The notes under the pieces are model-generated. The model was not told where the DNA came from. It was given only the letters and a program-made list of their open reading frames with translations, and did not search any database. From Anaerotruncus colihominis (GTDB lineage Bacteria > Bacillota > Clostridia > Oscillospirales > Ruminococcaceae), in NCBI RefSeq assembly GCF_010206195.1, contig NZ_VIQT01000017.1, positions 1-64,000 on the forward strand: a stretch of 64,000 nt of DNA. The letters run 5' to 3'. Shown here in pieces: positions 8,066 through 15,252 of this stretch (position 1 is the first letter of the stretch; every line of letters begins with the position of its first letter). A program made the translations under genes and the position numbers.

Positions 8066-8411
8066 GCCGTACCTACGGCAAATTCTGATATCCACACGGC
8101 TACAAACGGCTTTGCCGTTTGTACTGCGCCAATTATACCATGCCGCTTCGCGGACATGGTATAATTGGCCATCGGGGCGGCAGCGGGCCGCGCCCGCGTA
8201 TCGCCCTGGCCATAATATGGTATAATAACCGCTCCGCGGTTATTATACCACAGCAGCAAGCCCTTTCGGGCTTGTCTGCCGCAAAGCGGCAGAGAAACCG
8301 GCTTTGCCGGTTTTGGCTGTGGTGTAACATGCGCAGTCCGCTGCTTTGCAGCGGGTGCCGCCAGACGGCGGCTGCAAACGGCAAAGCCGTTTGCACTGCG
8401 CATATTATACC
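8066..8411. repeat. array of eleven palindromes, partly nested as two cloverleaf-like units
   Basis: Eleven stems of 5-18 bp follow one another in about 345 bp, most closed by TTT or AAA between GC pairs (for example AAACGGC-TTT-GCCGTTT). Two are long: 8129-8168 (14 bp plus inner 4 bp) and 8218-8250 (15 bp, perfect, loop TCC). Three hairpins (8257-8313) are enclosed by arms 8244-8254 and 8316-8326. Three more (8338-8395) are enclosed by near-complementary 17-base arms, 8321-8337 and 8395-8411. The word ATTATACC or its complement GGTATAAT recurs at module edges. No coding function is seen. Confidence 0.85.
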
Positions 8412-8668
8412 ATATTATCCGATCAAAAAAAAGTTTCGAAAGGGCCGCACAGATTCTGCGGTGTTGAAAAGCGGAAGAATATTTATTAATTTTGGCCGTT
8501 TTACTGTCAATTTCATCCCTCCTCTTTTTTTCATGTCAAACAAAAGGGTAAAATGGAATTAGTTGCTTTTGCATAAAGAACAGCCGTTTTGAGCTTGCTT
8601 CGAGTCTGTTTGAAAATCTGCTATGGACTCATTTTTCAAGCGGCCTGTCGAAGAATGGAGGGGTCTGA
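8412..8668. other. divergent promoter region between LytTR gene and sigma gene
   Basis: No recognisable gene fills this stretch. On the minus strand AGAGGAGGG is followed 7 bases later by TTG (8510), starting a frame of about 30 codons that ends at 8415. TTGACA also occurs there twice (starting near 8510 and 8536) and could serve a promoter for the LytTR gene. On the plus strand only the Shine-Dalgarno GGAGGGG of the sigma gene is clear. Confidence 0.4.
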
Positions 8669-9187
8669 ATGGCGAACGATATGATCGATCTGGAAGAACT
8701 ATATAGGAGCTATTTCCCGAAAATTTACAACTTCTTTTTTTATAAGCTGCTGCACAGGGAGGACGCTGAGGACCTTACGGCTAAGACCTTTTTAAAAATT
8801 GCGGAGCACTTGCATACATACCATTCTGAGAGGGCAAAAGCTAGTACCTGGGCCTGGCGGATCGCAGAAAATACACTGATCGATTTTTACCGCACACAAA
8901 AGCGTCATCTCTCCACCAATGACGAACAGGAGGGCCTTGCCCAGGCGCTCAGCGTTCCCTTTGACGAGCAATATGAGCAGATCACAAGCCCAAAGCGCAG
9001 GGCGCTTTACGCCGCGTTGCGGCAGCTTCCTGAGCGGGACAGAATGGTGGTGTATTATAAATACCTGCTTGGATGGAGTTATCGTGAAATTGCAGAGAAG
9101 CTTCAGATTAATGAAAGCACGTTGGCTTCGGCGCTCCAGCGCGCCAAGGAAAAGATGCGCAAATATCTTAAGGACGCGCAGATTTGA
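8669..9187 (+). CDS. ECF-type RNA polymerase sigma factor
   Basis: The protein has 172 aa, with ATG at 8669 behind GGAGGGG. Region 2 is clear (YFPKIYNFFFYKLLHREDAEDLTAKTF, then STWAWRIAENTLIDFYR), and region 4 gives the helix-turn-helix (LPERDRMVVYYKYLLGWSYREIAEKL, then STLASALQRAKEKMRKYL). The size is normal for ECF sigma factors. It precedes the HlyD-like gene by about 50 bases and so probably governs the export operon. No anti-sigma gene adjoins it; the RsbW-like proteins upstream normally serve sigma-B/F types, so pairing with this sigma would be unusual. Confidence 0.92.
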   Translation: MANDMIDLEELYRSYFPKIYNFFFYKLLHREDAEDLTAKTFLKIAEHLHTYHSERAKASTWAWRIAENTLIDFYRTQKRHLSTNDEQEGLAQALSVPFDEQYEQITSPKRRALYAALRQLPERDRMVVYYKYLLGWSYREIAEKLQINESTLASALQRAKEKMRKYLKDAQI

Positions 9188-9235
9188 CGCCGGGAGGCTC
9201 CATATACCGCCAACTTGTCAAAGGAGCATAGAGCC

Positions 9236-9742
9236 ATGACTCAAATGATTTTTCGCCGGAAAAGCCTGAACCGTATTGCATCACCCGACCAGCTTGACCG
9301 ATACCTGCAAGTGTCTACCCCTTCGCTGCGGCTGATTCTGTTGGCGCTGTTTTTAATACTGGGCGCGGCCGCCGTTTGGTGTTTTTGGGGCAGTATACCG
9401 GTTACGGTATTTGGAACTGGCATTCAGTTGGAAACAGAGGCGGTATGCTTTATCGCGGCTGATGAAGCGTACATGCTTGAACCCGGAATGACGGCGCGCC
9501 TGACTGCAAGTGGTGTGGATGAAGCCTTGAGCGGCCGGCTCCTTTATGTGGATGAGCCTGTCCCCGCCGAACAGGCCGCCGAAGCAGTGGGAGCCGCCTG
9601 GCTGGCGCAGTCCATGCCCGCAGACTGGGTCTGTGTTGTGCCGGTTGAGCTGGAGGGCGCGCCGGCCAGAACCGGCGCTGTTTTCAGCGCGGGCGTTATA
9701 TTGAAGCGTCAAAGGCCGATTGATCTGTTGTTTGGAGGTTGA
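9236..9742 (+). CDS. short HlyD/NHLM-type secretion accessory protein
   Basis: The protein has 168 aa. ATG at 9236 lies 9 bases after AAGGAG; an in-frame start seven codons upstream is less well placed. The N-terminal part (RRKSLNRIASPDQLDRYLQV) followed by a membrane segment (about 31-52) matches the beginning of NHLM bacteriocin-system membrane fusion proteins. After it a lipoyl-like beta region includes MLEPGMTARLTASG and SGRLLYVDEPV. It lacks the long coiled coil of full-size members, which are more than twice as long, so this is a reduced form. It stands directly before the two ABC transporters, sharing their operon. It probably links or stabilises the exporter at the membrane. Confidence 0.75.
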   Translation: MTQMIFRRKSLNRIASPDQLDRYLQVSTPSLRLILLALFLILGAAAVWCFWGSIPVTVFGTGIQLETEAVCFIAADEAYMLEPGMTARLTASGVDEALSGRLLYVDEPVPAEQAAEAVGAAWLAQSMPADWVCVVPVELEGAPARTGAVFSAGVILKRQRPIDLLFGG

Positions 9743-9749
9743 GCGCGCG

Positions 9750-11897
9750 ATGAACCGGATTGCAAAAGTACCGGTAGTCATGCAGATGGAAGCCACGGAA
9801 TGCGGCGCGGCTTGCCTCGCAATGGTGTTGGCACACTATGGAAAATGGTTGCCACTGGAACAGGTGCGGCTTGCCTGCGGCGTTGGAAGGGACGGCAGCA
9901 ATGCCGGAAATCTTCTGAAAGCCGCCCGCGGCTATGGGCTGAAGGCGCAGGGCTATCGGTGCAGTCTATCCGGCGTCAGGGAAATGGTCTTTCCGTTGAT
10001 TATCCACTGGAATTTCAATCATTTTGTAGTGTTGTGCGGCTTTCGAAAAAGAACGGCGGTGATCTGCGATCCCGGCAGGGGACGCGTGGAAGTCCCTTTG
10101 CAGGAATTCGACGAAGCCTTCACCGGAGTCGCCATGGCATTTGAAAAAACGCAATCTTTTACACCGGCCGGCCGGCCGCGCAGGGTGTTGGCGTTTGCAC
10201 GTTCCAGATTGTGCGGGGCGCTCGCGCCGATGATCTGTGTGGCGGCGATCAGCCTGCTTGCATCGTTGTCCGGGCTGGTATCGCCGCTTTTTTCACGTGT
10301 GTTTCTTGACGAAATACTCAGCGGAAAAAATCCCGGCTGGCTGCCGCCCTTTTTGACGGCGCTGGGCGGCCTGCTTGTATTTCAAACGATTGCAGTGATC
10401 CTGCAATCAATTTATTTGCTGAAGCTGCGTGGCAAGCTTGCCGTTTCGGCCAATGCCCGGTTCATGTGGCATGTGTTGCGCCTGCCGGTGGAATTCTTTT
10501 CACAACGGTATGCCGGCGATATTGCGCAAAGGCAGCAGAGCAATGAACTGATCGCGGAAACGTTGATTTCCCAATTGGGACCTTTGGCACTCAATCTGGG
10601 GGTTATGGCGTTTTATTTTTGTATGATGATTCGGTATTCCCCGCTGCTGACGGCGATCGGGCTTGCGTCGGCTGTCTGTAACCTGTTCATCACGCAGTAT
10701 ACTTCCCACAGGCGGACCAATTTGTTCCGCCTGCGTATGCGCGATGCGGGAAAGCTTGCATCGGCGACGGTTTCAGGCATTGAGATGATTGAAACCATCA
10801 AAGCCAGCGGCGCGGAGAACGGTTTTTTTCAGCGATGGAGCGGTCTGAACGCCAGTGTCAACGGCGCTGACGTGGATACGGCGCAGCTTGAAAGCGCTTC
10901 GGGCGCGTTTTTGCAGGCGCTCTCCGGTTTAGCCGGCATAACGGTGCTGTTATTGGGCGTGGCCCTGATTTTGTACGGCCGGTTCACAGCGGGAATGCTA
11001 TTGGCGTTTCAGTCGTTTCTGACTTCCTTCATGGCGCCGGCCGCCTCCCTGCTTTCTCTGGGCCAGCAGATGCAGGAGATGCGCGTTTCGATGGAGCGTG
11101 TGGAGGATGTTGAAAGTTATTCTCCCGATGTGGAGGCGCCAGCGGAGCAAACGCAGGCGCCGGAGGGCCTTGAGAAGCTTTTGGGCGGCTTGGAACTGAA
11201 TAGCGTGACGTTCGGCTATTCCAGGCTGGCGCCGCCGCTTATTGAGAATCTTTCCTTAAACCTGCGTCCAGGCGGTTCAGTTGCGTTTGTAGGTGCGTCC
11301 GGCTGCGGCAAATCAACACTGGCCAAGCTGATTTCCGGATTATATCAGCCCTGGAGCGGGGAAATCCGGTATGACGGACGCTTGCGTCATGAAATCCCCC
11401 GTCCGGTGTTTACAGGTTCGCTGGCGGTGGTCGACCAGGATATCACACTGTTTGAGGACAGCATCGCTGACAATATCCGGATGTGGGACCGGTCTATCGA
11501 GGATTTTGAGATTATTCTGGCTGCGCGGGACGCGCAGATTCATGAGGACATCGTAGCGCGGGAAAGTGGTTACAATGCGGTGCTCTGTGAGAATGGCAAA
11601 AACTTTTCAGGCGGCCAATGCCAACGGCTGGAGATTGCCAGGGTATTGGCGCAGGATCCTACGATCGTTATCCTTGACGAAGCGACTTCGGCGCTTGACG
11701 CCAAGACGGAATATGAGGTCATCCGTTCGATTCGGGAACGCGGGATCACCTGTATCCTTGTGGCGCATCGCCTTTCCACCATCCGCGGTTGTGACGAAAT
11801 CATTGTACTGGAGGATGGCCGCGTGGTGGAACGCGGAACGCATGATGAGCTGTATGCCAAAAACGGAGCTTATACACGCCTGATTTCAATGGAGTAA
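9750..11897 (+). CDS. NHLP-family peptide export ABC transporter with C39 peptidase domain
   Basis: The protein has 715 aa, with ATG at 9750 behind GGAGGTT. The C39 cysteine protease domain (about 1-135) has the full catalytic set: Gln12, Cys18 (TECGAAC), His91 (NHFVVL) and Asp107 (CDPGRG). A membrane domain with about six helices spans about 150-430. The ATPase domain has Walker A GASGCGKST (about 513), signature FSGGQCQRLEIAR (about 620) and Walker B IVILDEATSALD (about 640). Such proteins cut a leader after a Gly-Gly-like site while exporting the peptide. The gene starts 8 bases after the HlyD-like gene. All catalytic motifs are intact, so it should be active. The nearest candidate substrate is the 70-aa ORF at 14766. 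Confidence 0.93.
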   Translation: MNRIAKVPVVMQMEATECGAACLAMVLAHYGKWLPLEQVRLACGVGRDGSNAGNLLKAARGYGLKAQGYRCSLSGVREMVFPLIIHWNFNHFVVLCGFRKRTAVICDPGRGRVEVPLQEFDEAFTGVAMAFEKTQSFTPAGRPRRVLAFARSRLCGALAPMICVAAISLLASLSGLVSPLFSRVFLDEILSGKNPGWLPPFLTALGGLLVFQTIAVILQSIYLLKLRGKLAVSANARFMWHVLRLPVEFFSQRYAGDIAQRQQSNELIAETLISQLGPLALNLGVMAFYFCMMIRYSPLLTAIGLASAVCNLFITQYTSHRRTNLFRLRMRDAGKLASATVSGIEMIETIKASGAENGFFQRWSGLNASVNGADVDTAQLESASGAFLQALSGLAGITVLLLGVALILYGRFTAGMLLAFQSFLTSFMAPAASLLSLGQQMQEMRVSMERVEDVESYSPDVEAPAEQTQAPEGLEKLLGGLELNSVTFGYSRLAPPLIENLSLNLRPGGSVAFVGASGCGKSTLAKLISGLYQPWSGEIRYDGRLRHEIPRPVFTGSLAVVDQDITLFEDSIADNIRMWDRSIEDFEIILAARDAQIHEDIVARESGYNAVLCENGKNFSGGQCQRLEIARVLAQDPTIVILDEATSALDAKTEYEVIRSIRERGITCILVAHRLSTIRGCDEIIVLEDGRVVERGTHDELYAKNGAYTRLISME

Positions 11898-11911
11898 AGA
11901 GGGGGTCAGGG

Positions 11912-14098
11912 ATGGGCCTGTTTGATGATCAATTAAAAACGCGCCTGGAACAGGACCGCGAATCCTTTGCAGACGCTCTTGAGACACTTGGAGAGTCTGT
12001 GACGGGGAAAGCGGCAGTCGCAGGCAGAAATGGAGGCCTGGAGGACGCTGTGCATGAAATCCTGACCTGGTTTGGAGTGAAAGCGCCTGAGCCGCCGGGC
12101 CTGATGGATGATTTTAACGACCGGCTCGATTATATGCTCAACCCAACTGGAATCCGGCGCCGAACGGTGAAGCTGGATGGAGCATGGTGGAGAAAGGCGG
12201 CCGGCCCGATGCTTGCCTATACGACAGAGGGCGGCGCGGTGGCGCTTTTACCGCGCAGGCTTGGCGGATATACGTGGCGTGACCATGCAAACAGGCGGAC
12301 AGTGCAGGCTGGTGTGAAAACCACCCGGATACTGACCGGAGAAGCGGTCTGCTTTTACCAGCCTTTGCCGCTGCGGGCGCTTACCCTACGGGATTTATTT
12401 CTCTTTGCGGTTCAATCGATTGACAGATGGGATTTGACGTCGCTTTTATTGGCCGGCCTGTTGGCGAGCCTGTTTGGAATGGCGGTCCCGTTTGTAACAC
12501 AGATCCTCTTTGCAACAGTGATCCCAATGGGTGGTCTGGAGAATCTTGCGCCCATTGGGATGCTGGCGGTTGGGGCGCTGTTTTCGCTGACATTGGTTGG
12601 CCTGACAAAATCGCTGGCAGTCAACCGTATCGCGCAGAAGGTACGGCTGGCAGTTGAAAATGCAGCTATGAGCAGGCTGCTTAGCCTGCCCGCACAGTTT
12701 TTCCGGGATCACAATGCAGGTGAACTGCAAAACCGTGTGGATGCGCTGACGCAAATGTGTACACTGCTGGGAGATACGGTGTTGACAGGCGTCATAAACG
12801 GCGCTTTTTCCATCGTATATCTGCTTCAAATCCGGGCGCTGACCCCCGCGTTGTTCGGTCCGGCAGCCGGCGTTTTATTGGCGCAGCTCACGGTTATGAT
12901 GGCCGGTATTCTGGCAGAGACTCATGTGGCGCGTAAGCGCCTGCATATTGCGGCAGAATTGAACGGCCTGATATTTAGGCTGTTTTCAGGTATTCAAAAA
13001 ATTAAACTGGCCGGGGCGGAGCAGCGTGCCTTTTCGAAATGGGCAAGGTATTATGCAGAGAATGCGGCGCTGCTTTATAATCCGCCGCCTCTGCTCAGGA
13101 TACAGCCGGCTTTGTCGGCACTGATTGCTCTGGGAGGGTCCATCCTGATTTATTCCTTGGCTGCCAAGTCCGGAATGCATACAGCCGGCTATATGGCGTT
13201 CGCCTCCGCATACGGCCTGGTGAATGGAGCTGTGCTGTCATTGGCTTCGCTGACGGAAGGCCTGGCGGCGCTGAGACCGCTGGCTGAACTGGCGGAGCCG
13301 ATTATGAAGGCCGTGCCGGAAATCAGCGGCAACAAAAAACAACTTCACAGAATGAGCGGCGGTGTGGAACTGGCGAACCTGTCGTTTCGCTATGCACAGG
13401 ACGCGCCCTGGATTCTTGACCATATCAATTTAAAAATCCACCCTGGCCAATATGTGGCGATTGTGGGCAAAACCGGCTGTGGCAAAAGCACGCTGCTGCG
13501 GCTGCTGCTTGGCTTTGAAACGCCTGTCTCCGGCGCGGTTTATTACGATAACCGCGACCTGCAAACGTTGGACCTGCCCGCCCTGCGGCGCAATATTGGT
13601 GTTGTACTCCAACAGAGCCGTCTGTTTGCCGGGGACGTCTATTCCAACATCACCATTTCCGCCCCGTGGCTTACCTTGGACGAGGCGTGGGAGGCGGCAG
13701 AGCTGGCCGGTATGGACGAGGATATCAAAAAAATGCCGATGGGGATGTATACGCTCATCGGCGAGGGCGGCGGCGCGCTTTCCGGCGGGCAGCGGCAAAG
13801 GCTGATGATCGCACGGGCGATCGCTCCAAAGCCCAGAATTTTAATGTTTGATGAGGCAACCTCAGCGTTGGATAATATCACCCAGCGAATTGTATCCGAT
13901 TCGCTGGATAAACTGAAATGTACCCGCATTGTGATTGCCCACCGTCTTTCCACAATCCGCCAATGTGACCGTATCCTGGTGCTTGACGGGGGGAAAATTG
14001 TGGAGGATGGCGCTTATGATGAGTTGATTGCCGCCAAAGGCCTTTTTGCAAAGCTGGTCAGGCGTCAGACGCTTGACATGGCGCCTCTGCAAAACTGA
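11912..14098 (+). CDS. NHLP-family export ABC transporter, second permease/ATPase without peptidase
   Basis: The protein has 728 aa, with ATG at 11912 behind GAGGGGG, 15 bases after the peptidase ABC. The N-terminal 160 residues lack the C39 cysteine and form the degenerate region typical of the second NHLP transporter subunit (GGYTWRDHANRRTV). Membrane helices lie at about 165-440. The ATPase domain has Walker A GKTGCGKST (about 517), signature LSGGQRQRLMIARA (about 622) and Walker B ILMFDEATSALD. In NHLP systems the two ABC proteins are encoded together and are thought to work together, possibly as a heterodimer. A terminator at 14112 ends the operon. Confidence 0.93.
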   Translation: MGLFDDQLKTRLEQDRESFADALETLGESVTGKAAVAGRNGGLEDAVHEILTWFGVKAPEPPGLMDDFNDRLDYMLNPTGIRRRTVKLDGAWWRKAAGPMLAYTTEGGAVALLPRRLGGYTWRDHANRRTVQAGVKTTRILTGEAVCFYQPLPLRALTLRDLFLFAVQSIDRWDLTSLLLAGLLASLFGMAVPFVTQILFATVIPMGGLENLAPIGMLAVGALFSLTLVGLTKSLAVNRIAQKVRLAVENAAMSRLLSLPAQFFRDHNAGELQNRVDALTQMCTLLGDTVLTGVINGAFSIVYLLQIRALTPALFGPAAGVLLAQLTVMMAGILAETHVARKRLHIAAELNGLIFRLFSGIQKIKLAGAEQRAFSKWARYYAENAALLYNPPPLLRIQPALSALIALGGSILIYSLAAKSGMHTAGYMAFASAYGLVNGAVLSLASLTEGLAALRPLAELAEPIMKAVPEISGNKKQLHRMSGGVELANLSFRYAQDAPWILDHINLKIHPGQYVAIVGKTGCGKSTLLRLLLGFETPVSGAVYYDNRDLQTLDLPALRRNIGVVLQQSRLFAGDVYSNITISAPWLTLDEAWEAAELAGMDEDIKKMPMGMYTLIGEGGGALSGGQRQRLMIARAIAPKPRILMFDEATSALDNITQRIVSDSLDKLKCTRIVIAHRLSTIRQCDRILVLDGGKIVEDGAYDELIAAKGLFAKLVRRQTLDMAPLQN

Positions 14099-14111
14099 TA
14101 AGATTTATAAA

Positions 14112-14146
14112 GCAAAGCCCTGCTTCCTGTATAAGCAGGGCTTTGC
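14112..14146. terminator. intrinsic terminator between export operon and STAS gene
   Basis: A 14-bp perfect stem, GCAAAGCCCTGCTT and its complement, has a 7-base loop. It lies between convergent genes and is usable from both sides; the minus strand has the better U-rich tail. Confidence 0.75.
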
Positions 14147-14258
14147 CTGTGCCGCCGGGTAGATAAAATAGAGAATTTTAAGCTGCCGCCAAAGGCTTGC
14201 CGAAACCGGGGTGAGCTTTCAGAGCCTTTTTCGTGAGGAAACATCCCTTTCATTTGTT

Positions 14259-14576
14259 TTACCTGGTTTCGTCGTTTGGAATGATATTCAGGATGTCGGA
14301 AAAGCCGGTCATGTCGAATACCTCCATAATTTCGCCGCATACGCCGCGCAGACGCATGCATACGCCGGCGGCCTTACTCTGTTTTTGAGCGGCCAACAGG
14401 ACGCGCAGCCCAGCGGAGCTGACATAGTTAAGCCCGGTGAAATCGAGCAGGATGTCGCAGGCGCCGTCGAACGCCGGAAGCAGAACGTCATGCAGTTGAG
14501 GACTTGTGGCAGTATCCAAACGGCCTGCCAAGACAAAGACCGTCATTCCATCCTGACTGGTTCGGTTGATTGTCAT
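14259..14576 (-). CDS. STAS-domain anti-anti-sigma factor (antagonist)
   Basis: The protein has 105 aa. ATG at 14576 follows AAGGAAGGA; the longer frame to 14660 has no ribosome site. The domain fills the whole protein, with FVLAGRLDTATSPQL near the start and the phosphorylation motif LNYVSSAGLRVLL, in which Ser53/Ser54 would be the phospho-site. Partner-switch antagonists of this kind are phosphorylated by RsbW-like kinases and released by PP2C phosphatases. Both those genes lie about 7 kb upstream (5190-7215), with none closer, so this is the most likely third component. It is convergent with the export operon and divergent from the 70-aa ORF. Confidence 0.92.
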   Translation of the reverse strand: MTINRTSQDGMTVFVLAGRLDTATSPQLHDVLLPAFDGACDILLDFTGLNYVSSAGLRVLLAAQKQSKAAGVCMRLRGVCGEIMEVFDMTGFSDILNIIPNDETR

Positions 14577-14644
14577 AGAAAAGTCCTTCCTTTCATTGTT
14601 TTCTGGAAGTTTTATTCCTGTGTATACATACGACGCAGGCCGCA

Positions 14645-14720
14645 AAATCTCCCGCATCATTTTATTTGCTTTGCAGCAAATATTTTCAAAGAAACTATTT
14701 TTTAATTTTGTGGGAGATTT
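14645..14720. promoter_or_regulatory. inverted repeat in the STAS / 70-aa ORF divergent region
   Basis: AAATCTCCC (14645-14653) pairs with GGGAGATTT (14712-14720), and TCCCGCAT also appears as a direct repeat at about 14650 and 14720. An inner ATTTGC/GCAAAT hairpin lies at 14663-14680. Its place between divergent genes suits an operator or folded leader. No regulator can be assigned. Confidence 0.35.
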
Positions 14721-14765
14721 CCCGCATTACTTCGTATTATACTTATGGAAAGGAGGAAGTCGGGG

Positions 14766-14978
14766 ATGACATATGAGGCGAGTAACAATTTTGAGCTGAC
14801 AACATCCGATTTTGACTTTTCTCTGGAGTGCGGTGCGTTTAAGGACGCGTTGCACCAGGCATTTATGCAGGCGGCGAATCCGCAGGGGGTGGTGCCGCTC
14901 TTTGACACAGAGCTTGATGGGCTCAACGCCGCAGGGGATGGAATGCGGCCCGACCAACAGGGGAAAAAGCCGGTTTGA
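14766..14978 (+). CDS. 70-aa protein of unknown function; candidate exported peptide precursor
   Basis: This small ORF is 70 codons from ATG at 14766 behind AAAGGAGG, a strong and well-spaced site. I do not recognise the family. The first 45 residues are acidic and amphipathic (FELTTSDFDFSLECGAF) with one Cys. Residues 45-56, LFDTELDGLNAA, match the double-glycine leader pattern at Leu-12, Glu-8, Leu-7 and Leu-4, but carry Ala-Ala at the -2/-1 cleavage position instead of Gly-Gly or Gly-Ala. A cut there would release a 14-residue peptide beginning GDGMRPD. It lies about 670 bases after the C39-ABC operon and no other precursor candidate was found. It could equally be an unrelated small protein or partner of the divergent STAS gene. 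Confidence 0.6.
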   Translation: MTYEASNNFELTTSDFDFSLECGAFKDALHQAFMQAANPQGVVPLFDTELDGLNAAGDGMRPDQQGKKPV

Positions 14979-15187
14979 GATGCGATTGGGCAATCGTGGG
15001 TTCATGTTGCGATGAATTGGCCAAATATCCAGGGGTTTAGGTTGGGTATTATGATTTATTTTTAATTGTATTGAAAAGGGCGTATTATAAAAAGCGTCCC
15101 CAACATAAAAAACGGCGGAGCAAAGGCGTTGGTCAGAGACCCGCCCTTGCAGTCTGCCGTTGTTTATTATGCTCGGAGAGGATGAAG
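14979..15187. other. intergenic stretch with one folded element
   Basis: No gene is supported here. Around 15106-15161 a long imperfect stem can form, with AACGGC...GCCGTT outside and GCAAAGGCG...CGCCCTTGC inside, followed by TTGTTTATT. It may be the terminator of the 70-aa ORF. The short plus frame across it has no ribosome site. Confidence 0.4.
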
Positions 15188-15226
15188 GCGAAAACGGGGT
15201 TCCGCCGCTTGGACGGAACCCCGTTT
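15188..15226. terminator. intrinsic terminator of the RND efflux operon
   Basis: A 15-bp perfect stem of GAAAACGGGGTTCCG and its complement, with a 9-base loop, lies 26 bases beyond the permease stop on the minus strand. The A-rich arm provides Us only within the stem. Confidence 0.7.
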
Positions 15227-15252
15227 TCGTATAGAGAGTTGATAAGAGGATG

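Noticed and set aside
8020-8403. Minus-strand frame of 127 codons through the hairpin array
   Set aside because: Its sequence is simply translated palindromes and it overlaps the LytTR start. No ribosome site is present.
8321-8411. Possible tRNA from the cloverleaf shape
   Set aside because: The outer stem is 17 bp with mismatches, there is no T-loop GTTC, no anticodon arm of normal size and no acceptor end.
8066-8411. Possible CRISPR array
   Set aside because: The hairpins differ in sequence and length; there is no constant repeat with unique spacers and no cas gene.
8669-9187. ECF sigma factor as the direct target of the RsbW-like kinase
   Set aside because: Known partner-switch kinases bind sigma-B/F types or other proteins. 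Nothing in the sequence supports binding to an ECF sigma, so it is left open.
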